From Litoreibacter ascidiaceicola (GTDB lineage: Bacteria; Pseudomonadota; Alphaproteobacteria; Rhodobacterales; Rhodobacteraceae), in contig NZ_FQUV01000003.1 of the NCBI RefSeq assembly GCF_900129235.1, forward strand, positions 1 through 64,000: a DNA stretch of 64,000 bases, given 5' to 3'. A model generated the notes under the pieces. It made no database searches, had not been told where the DNA came from, and saw nothing but the letters and a program-made list of their open reading frames with translations. Position numbers and translations under genes: made by a program. This document shows positions 8,138 to 17,428 of this stretch, one piece after another (the first letter of the stretch is position 1; each line of letters starts with the position of its first letter).

Positions 8138-9098
8138 CTTAGGCCGCCTTGAACGCGTTGATCTGCGCGCGGAATGGACCAAGGAAGATCGCGACTTCAC
8201 GCCTTGGCTGGCCCGAGAGGACAACATCGCGCTTCTTGGGGAGACGTTGAACATGTCGCTGGAGGTCGAGCAGGAAGAACGCCGCGTGGGGCGGTTCAGC
8301 GCGGATATTCTGTGCAAGGATACCGGCGCGACCGACGCGGGCTGGGTGGTCATCGAGAACCAGTTGGAAACCACGGACCATTCGCATCTGGGCCAAATTC
8401 TGACCTATGCCGCCGGGCTAGAGGCCAAGACCTGCATCTGGGTTGCGGCGAAATTTCACGAGGAACACCGCGCTACGATCGATTGGTTGAACGAGATTTC
8501 CAGTGACGAGTTCCAGTTCTTCGGTCTTGAGATCGAGCTTTGGCGGATCGGCGACAGCCCTGCTGCGCCGAAGTTCAATATCGTGGCCAAGCCCAACGAT
8601 TGGAAGCGCGAAGTGGGCCGGACAGCGCGCTCGATGGAGCCTGCGAATTTGACCGAGACCAAGCGGCTGCAACTGGAGTTCTGGGAGGCGCTGAAAGATC
8701 GCCTTGCAGGGCATCCGACGCTGCGGTCGCAAAAACCCCTGCCTCAGCACTGGACGACGTTCTCCATCGGGCGGTCCGGGATGCACTTGGGAGCGATTGT
8801 GAATACTCGCGAAAACCGCATCGGAGTTGAGCTTTATCTGGGCGATGACAACGCGAATACCTATTTCGATCAGCTGGAACTCGACAAGAAGACCATCGAA
8901 GCGGAACTGGATTTCGAGCTAGTTTGGATGCCGTTGCCTGAACGGCGCGCCTGCCGGATCATCGGGTATCACTCAATGGACGACCTTTCGGAAAAGAGGC
9001 GCTGGCCGGAGCTGCAAGGGTGGCTGGTGTCAGCCTTGGAGCAGATGCAAAAGACCTTTGCAAGGCGGGTGAGAACTTTGACTAGTGAGGCGCTATGA
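8130..9098 (+). CDS. DUF4268-type protein in the hsd operon (possible PD-(D/E)XK fold)
   Basis: I chose the ATG at 8130 ([16 protein letters not shown]), which overlaps the preceding gene and gives 322 residues. It resembles DUF4268 proteins, with the N-terminal block [20 protein letters not shown]. The segment [12 protein letters not shown] through [20 protein letters not shown] has the layout of a PD-(D/E)XK core: D, then E-x-Q in place of E-x-K, then a helix with Q. The C-terminal half carries the DUF4268 part (residues about 210-320). Proteins of this kind are common beside restriction and other defence genes; their activity is not established. Whether the E-x-Q variant cuts DNA is unknown. 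It precedes hsdR with a 4-base overlap. Confidence 0.75.
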   Translation: MADLGRLERVDLRAEWTKEDRDFTPWLAREDNIALLGETLNMSLEVEQEERRVGRFSADILCKDTGATDAGWVVIENQLETTDHSHLGQILTYAAGLEAKTCIWVAAKFHEEHRATIDWLNEISSDEFQFFGLEIELWRIGDSPAAPKFNIVAKPNDWKREVGRTARSMEPANLTETKRLQLEFWEALKDRLAGHPTLRSQKPLPQHWTTFSIGRSGMHLGAIVNTRENRIGVELYLGDDNANTYFDQLELDKKTIEAELDFELVWMPLPERRACRIIGYHSMDDLSEKRRWPELQGWLVSALEQMQKTFARRVRTLTSEAL

Positions 9099-12000
9099 GC
9101 TTCACCGAAGACCTCGTCGAACAAGTCGCCCTTGGTATCCTGCAAGAGCTTGGCTGGCGGTATGAAGCCCCTGTCTCCATCGCCCCCGATGGACCGGAGC
9201 GGCGGCGGGTGTCGAATGGGGATGTGGTTCTGCTGGGGCTTTTGGAGCAGGTCGCAAAGCGCCTGAACCCCGACATCCCCGACGAGGCCTTGCAGGCCGC
9301 GCTAAAACAGGTGCAGATCACCGAAACTCCCTCTCTGATAGGCGAAAACCGGCGCATCCATCGCCTGCTAGTCGATGGCATAGACGTGGAATACCGCCGC
9401 CCCGATGGCTCGATCAAGGGCGACAAGGTCCGGTTGATCGACTTTACCACGCCCTCGAACAACGACTTCATGGTGACGAACCAGTTCACCGTTGTTGAAA
9501 GCGGCCACAACCGGCGCCCTGATGTGGTGGCCTTTGTGAATGGCCTGCCGCTGATCGTCGTTGAATTGAAGAATGCCGCGAGCGAGACCGCGACGATTGA
9601 GGACGCCTTTAACCAGTTCCAAACCTACAAAGCGCAAATCCCCTCACTGTTCCGCACCAATGCGGCGCTGATTACTTCGGATGGGCTGCTCGCGCGGGTT
9701 GGCTCCCTGAGCGCCGGAGAGGACCGTTTCATGCCATGGCGTACGGTGACGGGCGCACAGGATGATTTCACGCCCGAAGGCCCGAAAGAGATGGACACGC
9801 TTCTGCGCGGCGTATTGCAGCCTGAACGGCTCTTGCAACTGGTGCGCGATTTCACGGTCTTTGGCGACAAAGGAGATGGCATTTTCAAGATCATCGGCGG
9901 CTATCATCAATTCCACGGCGCGCGGAAGGCGCTTGCAAGCGCTGTTGATGCTGTCAGCGTGGGCGGCGACCGAAAGGTCGGCGTGATCTGGCACACGCAA
10001 GGCTCAGGTAAGAGCTTTTTGATGGCCTTTTTTGCGGGGCTTCTGGTGCGCGCACCCGAGTTGCAAAACCCGACGATCCTTGTGGTTACGGACCGGAACG
10101 ATCTGGATGACCAGCTTTTTGGCACGTTCTCGCTGTGCCGGGACCTCATCAGACAGACCCCAGAGCAGATCGAGGACCGCGAAGACCTGCGCGAAAAGCT
10201 GGATCGTCAATCCGGCGGCGTGATTTTTTCCACGCTGCAAAAGTTCTCTCCTATGGCGGGCGAGGAAGACTTCCCCATGCTCTCAGACCGGCGTAACGTC
10301 ATTGTGCTGGCCGATGAGGCGCACCGAAGCCAATACGGCTTTGACGCAAAGTTAGATCGCAACACAGGAGCGCGGCGCTATGGTTATGCGCACTACTTGC
10401 GTCAAGCGCTGCCAAATGCCTCTTTCGCGGGCTTTACCGGCACGCCCATTGAGGCCGCTGATGTAAACACACCCGCCGTCTTCGGTGAGTATGTTGATGT
10501 TTACGACATTAGCCGCGCTGTTGAAGACAAAGCCACGGTTCCAATCTACTATGAAAGCCGCCTCGCACGTGTCGAGCTGGAACAGGATAAGCTGCCCGAG
10601 ATTGATGCTGCCGTTGACGCGCTCTTTGACGACGAAACTCTCTCGGAACAGGAGAAGGCAAAGGCGAACTGGAGTAGCGTCGAGCGCCTTGTGGGTGCGC
10701 CTCCGAGGCTAGAGAAGGTCGCACAGGACATCGTAGACCATTTCGAAGACCGCGTGGAGGCGATGGCCGGTAAAGGCATGATCGTCTGTATGAGCCGTGC
10801 AATCTGCGTGGACCTTTACAACCGGATCACAGCGCTTCGCCCCGAATGGCATTCAGAGGACGATAAAGAGGGCGTCGTCAAAGTCGTCATGACGGGGTCT
10901 GCGTCTGACCCGCTGGATTGGCAACAACACATTGGCAGCAAAATGCGTCGTGACCTATTGGCGAAACGGGCACGTGATCCTGAAGACACGCTTAAATTGG
11001 TGATCGTGCGGGATATGTGGCTAACGGGTTTTGACGCGCCCAGCATGCATACGATGTACATCGACAAGCCCATGCGCGGTCATGGTCTGATGCAGGCCAT
11101 CGCGCGCGTGAACCGCGTGTTCAAAGACAAGCCGGGTGGTCTGGTGGTCGATTACATCGGCATTGGCCAAAACCTGAAGAAGGCGCTTCAAAACTACACC
11201 GCAACAGACCGCGACCAGACAGGCATTGATGAAGAAGAGGCCGTCGCCACGTTTCAAGAGCTTGTCGAAAGGTGCCAAGATTTCTTCTCAGGCTTCGACT
11301 ATAGAGCCGGGATCGACGGAGCACCTCAGGAGCGTTTACAGGCGCTCGCTGGAGCGATTGAATGGGCGCTGGAGAAGCAGAAGGCGCGCGCCGACAAGGA
11401 AACCGACGAAAAGTCCAAGAAGACCGAACTGAACTACTATGCCGATTTGATTGCCAATTTGTCCAAGGCGTTCGCCTTAGCCTCCGCCAGCGACTATGCG
11501 CAATCGGTCAAAGAAGAAGTGGGCTTTTTCCAAGCTGTGCGCGCAGCGCTTTCGAAATCCTCGCCAAAGACAGGTATGAGCAAGCGAGAGAAAGAGTTTG
11601 CCATTGGCCAGCTCATCTCAAACGCCATCGCCGATGCGAGCATCATCGACGTGTTGGCGGCGGCGGGCATGAAAACTCCGGAAATCTCAGTTCTATCTGA
11701 AGAGTTCTTGGCTGAGATACAAAACATGGAGCACAAGAACCTCGCATTGGAGGCGCTCAAGAAGCTGCTGGCAGGCGAGATCAAAGCGCGGGGGCAAAGG
11801 AATGTGGTAGAGGCCAAGGCCTTCTCAGAGCGCCTTGAGGCGGCTGTGGCCCGCTACCACGCAAATGCCATCACTAACCTTGAGATGATCCAAGAGTTGA
11901 TCGACATGGCCAAAGACATGAAGGCCTCGATACAACGCGGCGATGACCTTGGGCTAACCGAAGAAGAATTGGCATTTTATGATGCTCTCGCGCAAAACGA

Positions 12001-12241
12001 AAGCGCAATGAACGTCTTAGGAAATGACGAACTGCGCAAAATAGCTCACGTGCTCGTCGAACAACTCCAGAAGAACGTCACCGTGGATTGGCAGCGCAAA
12101 GAAAGTGCCCGCGCCAAGCTAAGGATTCTTGTTCGGCGTATTCTAAAAAAATATGGATACCCGCCAGATTTAGCACCGGCAGCCATTAACTTGGTGTTGA
12201 GCCAAGCCGAAACGCTTTTAAGCTGGCAAGCTCCTCTTTAG
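9095..12241 (+). CDS. hsdR: Type I restriction endonuclease subunit HsdR
   Basis: The motor and nuclease subunit of the type I R-M complex, 1048 residues, normal length. The N-terminal endonuclease domain has the PD-(D/E)XK signature RRPDVVAF (about 140) and VVELKNAA (about 155). The SF2 translocase follows: Walker [15 protein letters not shown] near 300, motif [13 protein letters not shown] near 405, motif [11 protein letters not shown] near 450, and motif VI-type residues in the [15 protein letters not shown] block near 670. A helical C-terminal domain follows. All catalytic motifs are intact. It unwinds and pulls unmodified DNA through the complex and cuts it. Whether restriction operates depends on the suspected hsdM frameshift, because loss of methylation with active HsdR would normally be toxic. 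Confidence 0.95.
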   Translation: MSFTEDLVEQVALGILQELGWRYEAPVSIAPDGPERRRVSNGDVVLLGLLEQVAKRLNPDIPDEALQAALKQVQITETPSLIGENRRIHRLLVDGIDVEYRRPDGSIKGDKVRLIDFTTPSNNDFMVTNQFTVVESGHNRRPDVVAFVNGLPLIVVELKNAASETATIEDAFNQFQTYKAQIPSLFRTNAALITSDGLLARVGSLSAGEDRFMPWRTVTGAQDDFTPEGPKEMDTLLRGVLQPERLLQLVRDFTVFGDKGDGIFKIIGGYHQFHGARKALASAVDAVSVGGDRKVGVIWHTQGSGKSFLMAFFAGLLVRAPELQNPTILVVTDRNDLDDQLFGTFSLCRDLIRQTPEQIEDREDLREKLDRQSGGVIFSTLQKFSPMAGEEDFPMLSDRRNVIVLADEAHRSQYGFDAKLDRNTGARRYGYAHYLRQALPNASFAGFTGTPIEAADVNTPAVFGEYVDVYDISRAVEDKATVPIYYESRLARVELEQDKLPEIDAAVDALFDDETLSEQEKAKANWSSVERLVGAPPRLEKVAQDIVDHFEDRVEAMAGKGMIVCMSRAICVDLYNRITALRPEWHSEDDKEGVVKVVMTGSASDPLDWQQHIGSKMRRDLLAKRARDPEDTLKLVIVRDMWLTGFDAPSMHTMYIDKPMRGHGLMQAIARVNRVFKDKPGGLVVDYIGIGQNLKKALQNYTATDRDQTGIDEEEAVATFQELVERCQDFFSGFDYRAGIDGAPQERLQALAGAIEWALEKQKARADKETDEKSKKTELNYYADLIANLSKAFALASASDYAQSVKEEVGFFQAVRAALSKSSPKTGMSKREKEFAIGQLISNAIADASIIDVLAAAGMKTPEISVLSEEFLAEIQNMEHKNLALEALKKLLAGEIKARGQRNVVEAKAFSERLEAAVARYHANAITNLEMIQELIDMAKDMKASIQRGDDLGLTEEELAFYDALAQNESAMNVLGNDELRKIAHVLVEQLQKNVTVDWQRKESARAKLRILVRRILKKYGYPPDLAPAAINLVLSQAETLLSWQAPL

Positions 12242-12252
12242 CGGGCAGCAAA

Positions 12253-12371
12253 TCACTTCGAAAAAGCAATGATGTTGTCTGTGTTACTCTGCGCCAAAGC
12301 GATCACAGTCCATGCCTGCATCAGCTTCCGCCGTTTAACGAACAGATCGGACCGTGCATAAGGGTAAGCTA
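12253..12371 (-). pseudogene. C-terminal remnant of a P4-type integrase
   Basis: The minus-strand frame ending at TGA (12253-12255) encodes AYPYARSDLFVKRRKLMQAW and then about 20 more residues ending IIAFSK. This aligns closely with the C-terminus of the complete integrase at 16224-17399 (AYARSDLFDKRRELMQAW and ending NVISLK). The catalytic part is absent. The fragment sits between hsdR and the type VI cassette and marks an old element boundary. Confidence 0.75.
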
Positions 12372-12444
12372 ATCCGCTATTGAAGAAATTTGCCAAACGG
12401 TTACCGTTATTCCAGATTTATTAGTTTTTGCCGGCGAATTTTTT

Positions 12445-13503
12445 GTGACTCTTGAAGATTCTGACATTTGGACGGCTGGGTTTGGCGTACACGACCATAC
12501 GCTTGGCATGTCTTCTGAGCTAGACTGCGTCGAGCAGTTCGACGTTGTCCCATTGAGCAATAAGGTCGGGCAGGGTGAAACGGCATCTGTGCCAGAGGCT
12601 CTAAAGGTTCCGCTTTTTGGCGCGCTTTTCGTTTCAAATGATGAGACCTCACCACAAACCTACGCCATCCTCGATGCGGCAAAAGTAATCGGACTTCCTG
12701 AGCTTCTTGCCTCGTCCGGGCTAGAGCATCGATGTTTCTACAAGGGCAACATGCTCGACGAGCTTGGCGACGTGGCCCCATGGATTGTGCGGCTTGAGGC
12801 CGAGAACCGACTAACCCGAAACCTATTCACTCAAGGAGACGCACCTTGGCACTTGTGGGATAAAGAGGCTGGTATCTTTCTTCGATCCTCCCAGAGCCTT
12901 GTTACGTTGTGGCGGCATTTTCGGAAGTTTACCAAAGTTCAAAACAGCTTAGGCGATTCCGTCTATTTCCGTTTCTGGGAGCCGCATGTAGCGCAAGCCT
13001 ACCTCAGTGTGGGTGGCCGCGACGCCCTCGGCAGCCCGTCTTTTTTTCACAACTCAAACGGCAAGATTGTTGATGCTGTGATCTGTTGTGGGACGCAAGA
13101 CGTCTCGACGGTTCACTATGCGCCCGAAGCCAGTCCGGAGATGGGCTACAAGTTGACGCCTGCGCAGGAGCGTGCACTGATCCAAGGCGAAGAACGTCGG
13201 CGACGTGCCGATATCGCAACCGCTTTGCGCCGGTGCTTTCCAGATCAAACCGAAGACATGGCACAAGACCAATTAATCGACATCGTTGGGCGCGTTTCCT
13301 TGCGGATGGGCGCTTATGGCATTCGTCAAGTGCGCAACATCCATGTGCTTGCCAGTTGGCAGCTATTTTATGGCGACCTGTTTGAGCGGCGCGATCCTAA
13401 CGGCAATCTCTATAACATCTGTCGCTCGGAATTGGGCGAAGACGCCAAGTTGGTTCAAATGCAAAGCCGTATGGATGCGCTGCATAGCGCAGGGGTGATC
13501 TAG
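12445..13503 (+). CDS. DUF4123 type VI secretion effector adaptor (Tap-like)
   Basis: DUF4123 proteins are chaperone/adaptors that load an effector onto the VgrG/PAAR tip of the type VI secretion machine. The core runs from YAILDAAKVIGLPELL through APWIVRLEAENRLTRNLF and PWHLWDKEAGIFLRS to VYFRFWEPHV (residues about 70-185), and a conserved C-terminal part follows (ATALRRCFPD, then ASWQLFYGDLFERRDPNG). The start is uncertain: the frame offers GTG at 12445 without a ribosome binding site, and an ATG at about 12508. The 5' side abuts the integrase remnant, so the N-terminus may have been altered. The stop at 13501-13503 is followed immediately by the effector ATG. No vgrG or other T6SS structural gene is in the window. 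Confidence 0.8.
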   Translation: MTLEDSDIWTAGFGVHDHTLGMSSELDCVEQFDVVPLSNKVGQGETASVPEALKVPLFGALFVSNDETSPQTYAILDAAKVIGLPELLASSGLEHRCFYKGNMLDELGDVAPWIVRLEAENRLTRNLFTQGDAPWHLWDKEAGIFLRSSQSLVTLWRHFRKFTKVQNSLGDSVYFRFWEPHVAQAYLSVGGRDALGSPSFFHNSNGKIVDAVICCGTQDVSTVHYAPEASPEMGYKLTPAQERALIQGEERRRRADIATALRRCFPDQTEDMAQDQLIDIVGRVSLRMGAYGIRQVRNIHVLASWQLFYGDLFERRDPNGNLYNICRSELGEDAKLVQMQSRMDALHSAGVI

Positions 13504-15270
13504 ATGGCCGATGGCAACCCAAAGACGCCCTGCCCCGGCACGGTCGCGGCACAAGCCCAAGCGGGTGCGCCCGCGTCGCAAGGCGAGATGGACCGTATCT
13601 GTTTGCCTTGTTCGGGGCAAATCATGGTCGAGGCCTGCTATGTGGACGCTTGGAATACACCGCTAACCGACGCCTGTGTGAAGGTCGAGGATTCGACCGG
13701 CGTGGTGGTTGACGGGGCGATCCGAACCGAACCGCTAGCTGCCCATGGCCAAAAGGACGGCGATGCGCCAACTGCGCCGCTTGTGACGATGGGAACCACG
13801 CCGCTCATTGAAGTGGCTCATGGGATCACGGACGTGTCGCTCGTGGCGCAAGGAGCGGGCGAGGCCGACAGCGGCATGGACGACCTCGGCGCGGCACTCA
13901 CGGCATTTCGGGACGATGCCCTTACAAAGCTGCAACCTTACGTGGCCGAATGGGAGGCCAAAGGCCTTCTGTCCATCCCAGAGGCCCGATTGCGCGGCAT
14001 CGGCAAAGGTCTGTCGTCGTGGTACCAAGGCGAAGCGAGTTTCTGGGGCGGCGTTAGCGAGAAAGCGATCTCGGCCTATCAAAGCGCGCAAAACTGGCAC
14101 GATAACTATGTCGCAAGTCAATCCGAGTTTGAGCAATTCTTGCTGAAATGGGGCGGACCCGGTGGCGCGGCCATCGTCTATGGCACCTCGATGGCCGAGA
14201 CGGTTGCCGAAAGTGTCACGGAGTGGATCGGCGGTATCGGCGACCTGTCCGACTACATCGACACCATCATGGCGGCGATGCGCAATTTGGCTTCGGGTAC
14301 GGTAGACTTGATGGAGGCCGCGCTCGACACGTTGCGTGACTTGCCCGGCGATCTGGGCAAGCTCTTTGCGCAACTTATCGACAATGGCCAAGACTGGATC
14401 GAGGCCATGGTGCTGATTGCCAGCGAGACCAACGCGTTTGAATATGTCTTCCACATCATAATGTCGGTGGCGATGAACATGGTCCCGAACTTCTGGTCCG
14501 AGATGGTTGGCGTCGTCACCGGCTTTATTCTGCCCGAAGTACTGATCGAGATCATTCTAGCCGTGATCGCGGCTCTGACCGTTGGCGGTGGGAGTGTCTT
14601 GGTTGCCGGGCGTCTAGCGACGTTTGTCGTCAAACTGCGTGGTTTGGCGGTGAAGGCCAAGAGCCTCGGTGTTTTAGCCGACATCGTTGAGGCATTCGGC
14701 AAGGCCATCACAGCTCTCGCCAAAATTGGCAAAGGCCTGCACGACGAGATCGAAGCCGCCACCCGCGCTGGGGCCGACGGTGTGGCACGTATTCGGCGGC
14801 GGTTGAACCAGTACAAGATTGAGGTTGATCCGAACACGCTAGGTTCGAATGGCGGGAATATAAGGATAACGCGCAAGAAGGGGCGCTTCGCCAGAACGCA
14901 AGATGAGTTTGACGATCTCGCGCGCGATCCTGCTCACGGTGGGAAGACAACACCTGCGACAAAAGCAGAGCGAGATGTCGGACTGGGTCTCGAAGACAAC
15001 GGAGAAGTGCCTGGCCCCATAAGAAGAGACCCAACAGGTGGAGCTGAATTTATTGATGCAAGTGGCGTAGAATGGGATGTAAAAGCGTACCGATCAGAAT
15101 TTCCCAATGGCTTCAATGCCGAGAGAGTGGAAAGCCAGCTCAACATGTCGCGTCGCTTAGGAGAAAATGTTATGATTGATACCAGAGGACTTTCTTCGAC
15201 GGACCTAAGTAGTGTACGCGAAATAGTGACCCGAAACGGGTTGGATGAAAATGTGAAGTTTTGGCCATGA
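13504..15270 (+). CDS. Probable type VI secretion effector with C-terminal nuclease-like toxin domain
   Basis: A 588-residue protein encoded directly after the DUF4123 adaptor. The N-terminal 120 residues are cysteine-containing and beta-rich (CPGTVAAQAQAG, ICLPCSGQIMVEACYVDAW). A long helical middle contains hydrophobic segments at about residues 315-385, likely used for delivery across a membrane. The C-terminal ~130 residues change in base composition to clearly lower GC, a mark of swapped polymorphic toxin tips. Within the tip, GAEFIDASGVEWDVKAYRSE has the D/E...D-x-K pattern of CdiA-CT-type PD-(D/E)XK nucleases. An immunity candidate overlaps the stop. A DNase or tRNase activity is inferred and not proven; the N-terminal domain is not assigned to a named family. 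Confidence 0.7.
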   Translation: MADGNPKTPCPGTVAAQAQAGAPASQGEMDRICLPCSGQIMVEACYVDAWNTPLTDACVKVEDSTGVVVDGAIRTEPLAAHGQKDGDAPTAPLVTMGTTPLIEVAHGITDVSLVAQGAGEADSGMDDLGAALTAFRDDALTKLQPYVAEWEAKGLLSIPEARLRGIGKGLSSWYQGEASFWGGVSEKAISAYQSAQNWHDNYVASQSEFEQFLLKWGGPGGAAIVYGTSMAETVAESVTEWIGGIGDLSDYIDTIMAAMRNLASGTVDLMEAALDTLRDLPGDLGKLFAQLIDNGQDWIEAMVLIASETNAFEYVFHIIMSVAMNMVPNFWSEMVGVVTGFILPEVLIEIILAVIAALTVGGGSVLVAGRLATFVVKLRGLAVKAKSLGVLADIVEAFGKAITALAKIGKGLHDEIEAATRAGADGVARIRRRLNQYKIEVDPNTLGSNGGNIRITRKKGRFARTQDEFDDLARDPAHGGKTTPATKAERDVGLGLEDNGEVPGPIRRDPTGGAEFIDASGVEWDVKAYRSEFPNGFNAERVESQLNMSRRLGENVMIDTRGLSSTDLSSVREIVTRNGLDENVKFWP

Positions 15271-15671
15271 ATACAAATAATATAGAAACAATGATCAGTT
15301 CTCATGCTGAGTGGTTGAACACTGCTGGTCGAGCCGGAAAGCAATTCGTTGCTAAGGGGCTATCCCTTCACGGAATGAAATTAGTTGGCATCGACTTTAG
15401 CGAATGTGCTCTGGCTGAAGTAGATTTTTCTGAATGCGATCTTTCGAACTCTTTATTCATAAAATCACATGTTGTTGATTGCGATTTTCGCGGTGCTCGA
15501 ATGGACGGAGCAAATTTTTCTAGAGCCGTTCTCGATGGATCGGATCTTCGTGGTATTTCATTTGCAGAAGCAATTTTCCACAAGGCGAGTGTTGTTGATG
15601 TCGATCTGCGCGGTGTTGACGTATCCATGTTGAATATTGATCCAATCCGTCTGGAACTATGCCGTACTTAA
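15267..15671 (+). CDS. Pentapeptide-repeat protein, candidate immunity protein
   Basis: I chose the ATG at 15267, which overlaps the effector stop (ATGA). The frame also opens at a TTG 6 bases earlier. The product is 134 residues. Residues about 35-125 form pentapeptide repeats of A(D/N)LXX type (VDFSECDLSNSLF, CDFRGARMDGANF, SDLRGISFAEAIF), which fold into a right-handed quadrilateral beta-helix. Position right after the toxin tip, overlap and the same low GC are classic for an effector-immunity pair, so neutralising the nuclease tip is the likely job. Pentapeptide proteins often mimic or bind nucleic-acid enzymes, which would fit. No experimental support. Confidence 0.7.
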   Translation: MNTNNIETMISSHAEWLNTAGRAGKQFVAKGLSLHGMKLVGIDFSECALAEVDFSECDLSNSLFIKSHVVDCDFRGARMDGANFSRAVLDGSDLRGISFAEAIFHKASVVDVDLRGVDVSMLNIDPIRLELCRT

Positions 15672-15868
15672 GCGAGCCTTCCCAAAAGTTGTAAACTGTT
15701 GAAAGCGCTTCAGCTTATGAGATGAAAACCACGTGCTAGATGGCCTGCAGAAAGGCATTTCCAGGTAACGTGGCTTTGATCTCTTCGCTATTGGCTCGCG
15801 AGGCCCAATAAACGGCTAGAAGGACGCCATAGTCATTTTACCAGATGGAAGTATCGGAGGACTTTAGA

Positions 15869-16186
15869 ATGTCGCTAGATGTTACCCTATACACAGACCT
15901 TGAAGAGCCCGAGCACGTAGAAGTTTTGGCGAAACACCTACTTCTGTCTGGTTATTCTGATCGTGAAGATTGGTCGAAGACTTTTCCTGCAGGTCCGTTC
16001 GATACAGAAATTCTTCGAGATGAAGGCATAGAGGTAGATGTGCGGTCTCGGTCTATGTTCCGTGTAAACAAGGACAAGCAGGACGTAGAGTTTGCATTTC
16101 TCGCTTCGCTGTTAATCGAGATGAAAAAATCCGGCAAAGCAGCTATGTTATTGAATGGTGAAAGATTCGGTGCGTTGGAAGATTGA
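15869..16186 (+). CDS. Small uncharacterised protein downstream of the effector-immunity pair
   Basis: I chose the ATG at 15869 because GGAGG lies at 15856-15860, eight bases upstream; the frame itself opens at 15845. The product is 105 residues, acidic, starting MSLDVTLYTDLEEPEHVEVL, with no membrane segment or signal peptide. The family is not recognised. Relatively low GC and position behind a T6SS effector-immunity pair suggest an orphan immunity gene left from an earlier toxin exchange; this is inference. It ends 38 bases before the convergent integrase. Confidence 0.55.
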   Translation: MSLDVTLYTDLEEPEHVEVLAKHLLLSGYSDREDWSKTFPAGPFDTEILRDEGIEVDVRSRSMFRVNKDKQDVEFAFLASLLIEMKKSGKAAMLLNGERFGALED

Positions 16187-16223
16187 ACTTATGAAGGTTG
16201 GGGTGGCTTGCGTCTCTTGGACC

Positions 16224-17399
16224 CTACTTCAAAGAAATCACATTGCAGGCCTGCGGTTTGACTTCTGCCTTGTTCGCCCAAGCTTGCATCAGCTCGCGAC
16301 GTTTGTCGAAAAGGTCAGATCGCGCATAGGCCGCTTCGGCCTTGTCTTTGATCCCGTGGGCCAGCGCCGCCTCGATCACTTCGCGGGGAAAGCTGGTGGT
16401 TTCGCCCGCCCAATCGCGGAATGTGGACCTGAACCCGTGAACGGTGATGTTGTCATACTTCATCCGTCGCAAGAGTGCGGTCATGCTCATATCAGATATT
16501 GGCTTGCCCGCCTTCGTTTCGCTGCCAAAGACCAAGTCGGCGTCCTGCCCCCTTGGCCCAAGCTGGGCAATCGCGGCAGGCGTAAGGGGAACGCGGTGTT
16601 CTTTGCCCGCTTTCATGCGCTGGGCGGGGATGGTCCAAACGCGGTTGTCCAAGTCAATTTCCGCCCACGTCATGCCACGGGTCTCGCCTGATCGTGCCGA
16701 TGTAAGGATGGTGAACGTCAATGCCCGCGCCGAAACGCCCTTGCGGATTGATAGCGCGGCCATGAACTCTGCGATATCTGCATGAGGTAGGGCAGGGTGG
16801 TGTTGCACTGTCCGCACCTTCGTCGGTTTCGGCAAGAGATTGTCCAAATGCCCGCGCCAGCGTGCCGGGTTGTCCCCTTCGCGAATGCCCAGCGCGGATG
16901 CATAGTCCAAAACCGCTTCGATCCTTTGGCGCACCCGGTTGGCGGTTTCGGGCTTTAGCGACCAGATAGGTTTCAGCGCCCCGACCACATCTGCGGTGGC
17001 AATCTTTGTGACCTGCATGTTGCCAATGCTGGGGAAAACGTAAGCCTCTAGGGTCGAGGTCCATTGTGCAGCGTGTTTTGCATTCTTCCAGCCGGGGCGT
17101 TTGCTTTCGATCAGTTCTAAGGCGGCGTCTTTGAAGGTCTTGGGCTGGGCTTGGCGGCGTTTGGCTATTGGGTCATCCCCGTCCAAGATCAATCGCCTTG
17201 CGTCTGTTGCCCTTTGGCGCGCCATTGCCAATGTTACATCCGGATAAGCCCCTAACCCAAGATCATGGCGTCGCCCCTGCACTTGATACCTGAGAACCCA
17301 TGAACGTGCGCCAGTCGGCTTCACATAAAGAAACAGCCCGCGCCCATCGCCGTGACGTCCAGCTAGTGCGGTTTCAACCTTCCGAGCGTTCAACTTCAT
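16224..17399 (-). CDS. P4-type tyrosine integrase (DUF4102 arm-binding domain)
   Basis: A 391-residue integrase. The N-terminal DUF4102 arm-DNA-binding domain (residues about 1-85) shows DGRGLFLYVKPTGARSWVLR and LGLGAYPDVTLAMAR. A SAM-like core-binding domain follows, then the catalytic domain with arginine in TSARSGETRGMTW, the H-x-x-R pair in VHGFRSTFRDWAGE, histidine in ALAHGIKDK, and the nucleophile tyrosine in AAYARSDLFDKRR. All catalytic residues are present. Its start codon lies 2 bases from the right-hand 27-base repeat, as expected if that repeat holds the attachment or arm sites. It is the parent type of the remnant at 12253-12371. Confidence 0.93.
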   Translation of the reverse strand: MKLNARKVETALAGRHGDGRGLFLYVKPTGARSWVLRYQVQGRRHDLGLGAYPDVTLAMARQRATDARRLILDGDDPIAKRRQAQPKTFKDAALELIESKRPGWKNAKHAAQWTSTLEAYVFPSIGNMQVTKIATADVVGALKPIWSLKPETANRVRQRIEAVLDYASALGIREGDNPARWRGHLDNLLPKPTKVRTVQHHPALPHADIAEFMAALSIRKGVSARALTFTILTSARSGETRGMTWAEIDLDNRVWTIPAQRMKAGKEHRVPLTPAAIAQLGPRGQDADLVFGSETKAGKPISDMSMTALLRRMKYDNITVHGFRSTFRDWAGETTSFPREVIEAALAHGIKDKAEAAYARSDLFDKRRELMQAWANKAEVKPQACNVISLK

Positions 17400-17401
17400 A
17401 T

Positions 17402-17428
17402 CGTTCCCACATATGTTCCCACACTTGA
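17402..17428 (+). repeat. Right copy of 27-bp direct repeat (att-like)
   Basis: Reads CGTTCCCACATATGTTCCCA and then CACTTGA; 24 of 27 bases match 431-457. On the integrase strand it reads as two TGTGGGAAC units immediately upstream of the integrase start codon. It could be the right attachment site, paired arm sites, or part of the integrase promoter. Confidence 0.5.

Noticed and set aside
15672-15868. Minus-strand open piece of about 30 codons between the immunity candidate and the small gene
   Set aside because: It has no start, is too short, and shows no recognisable similarity.
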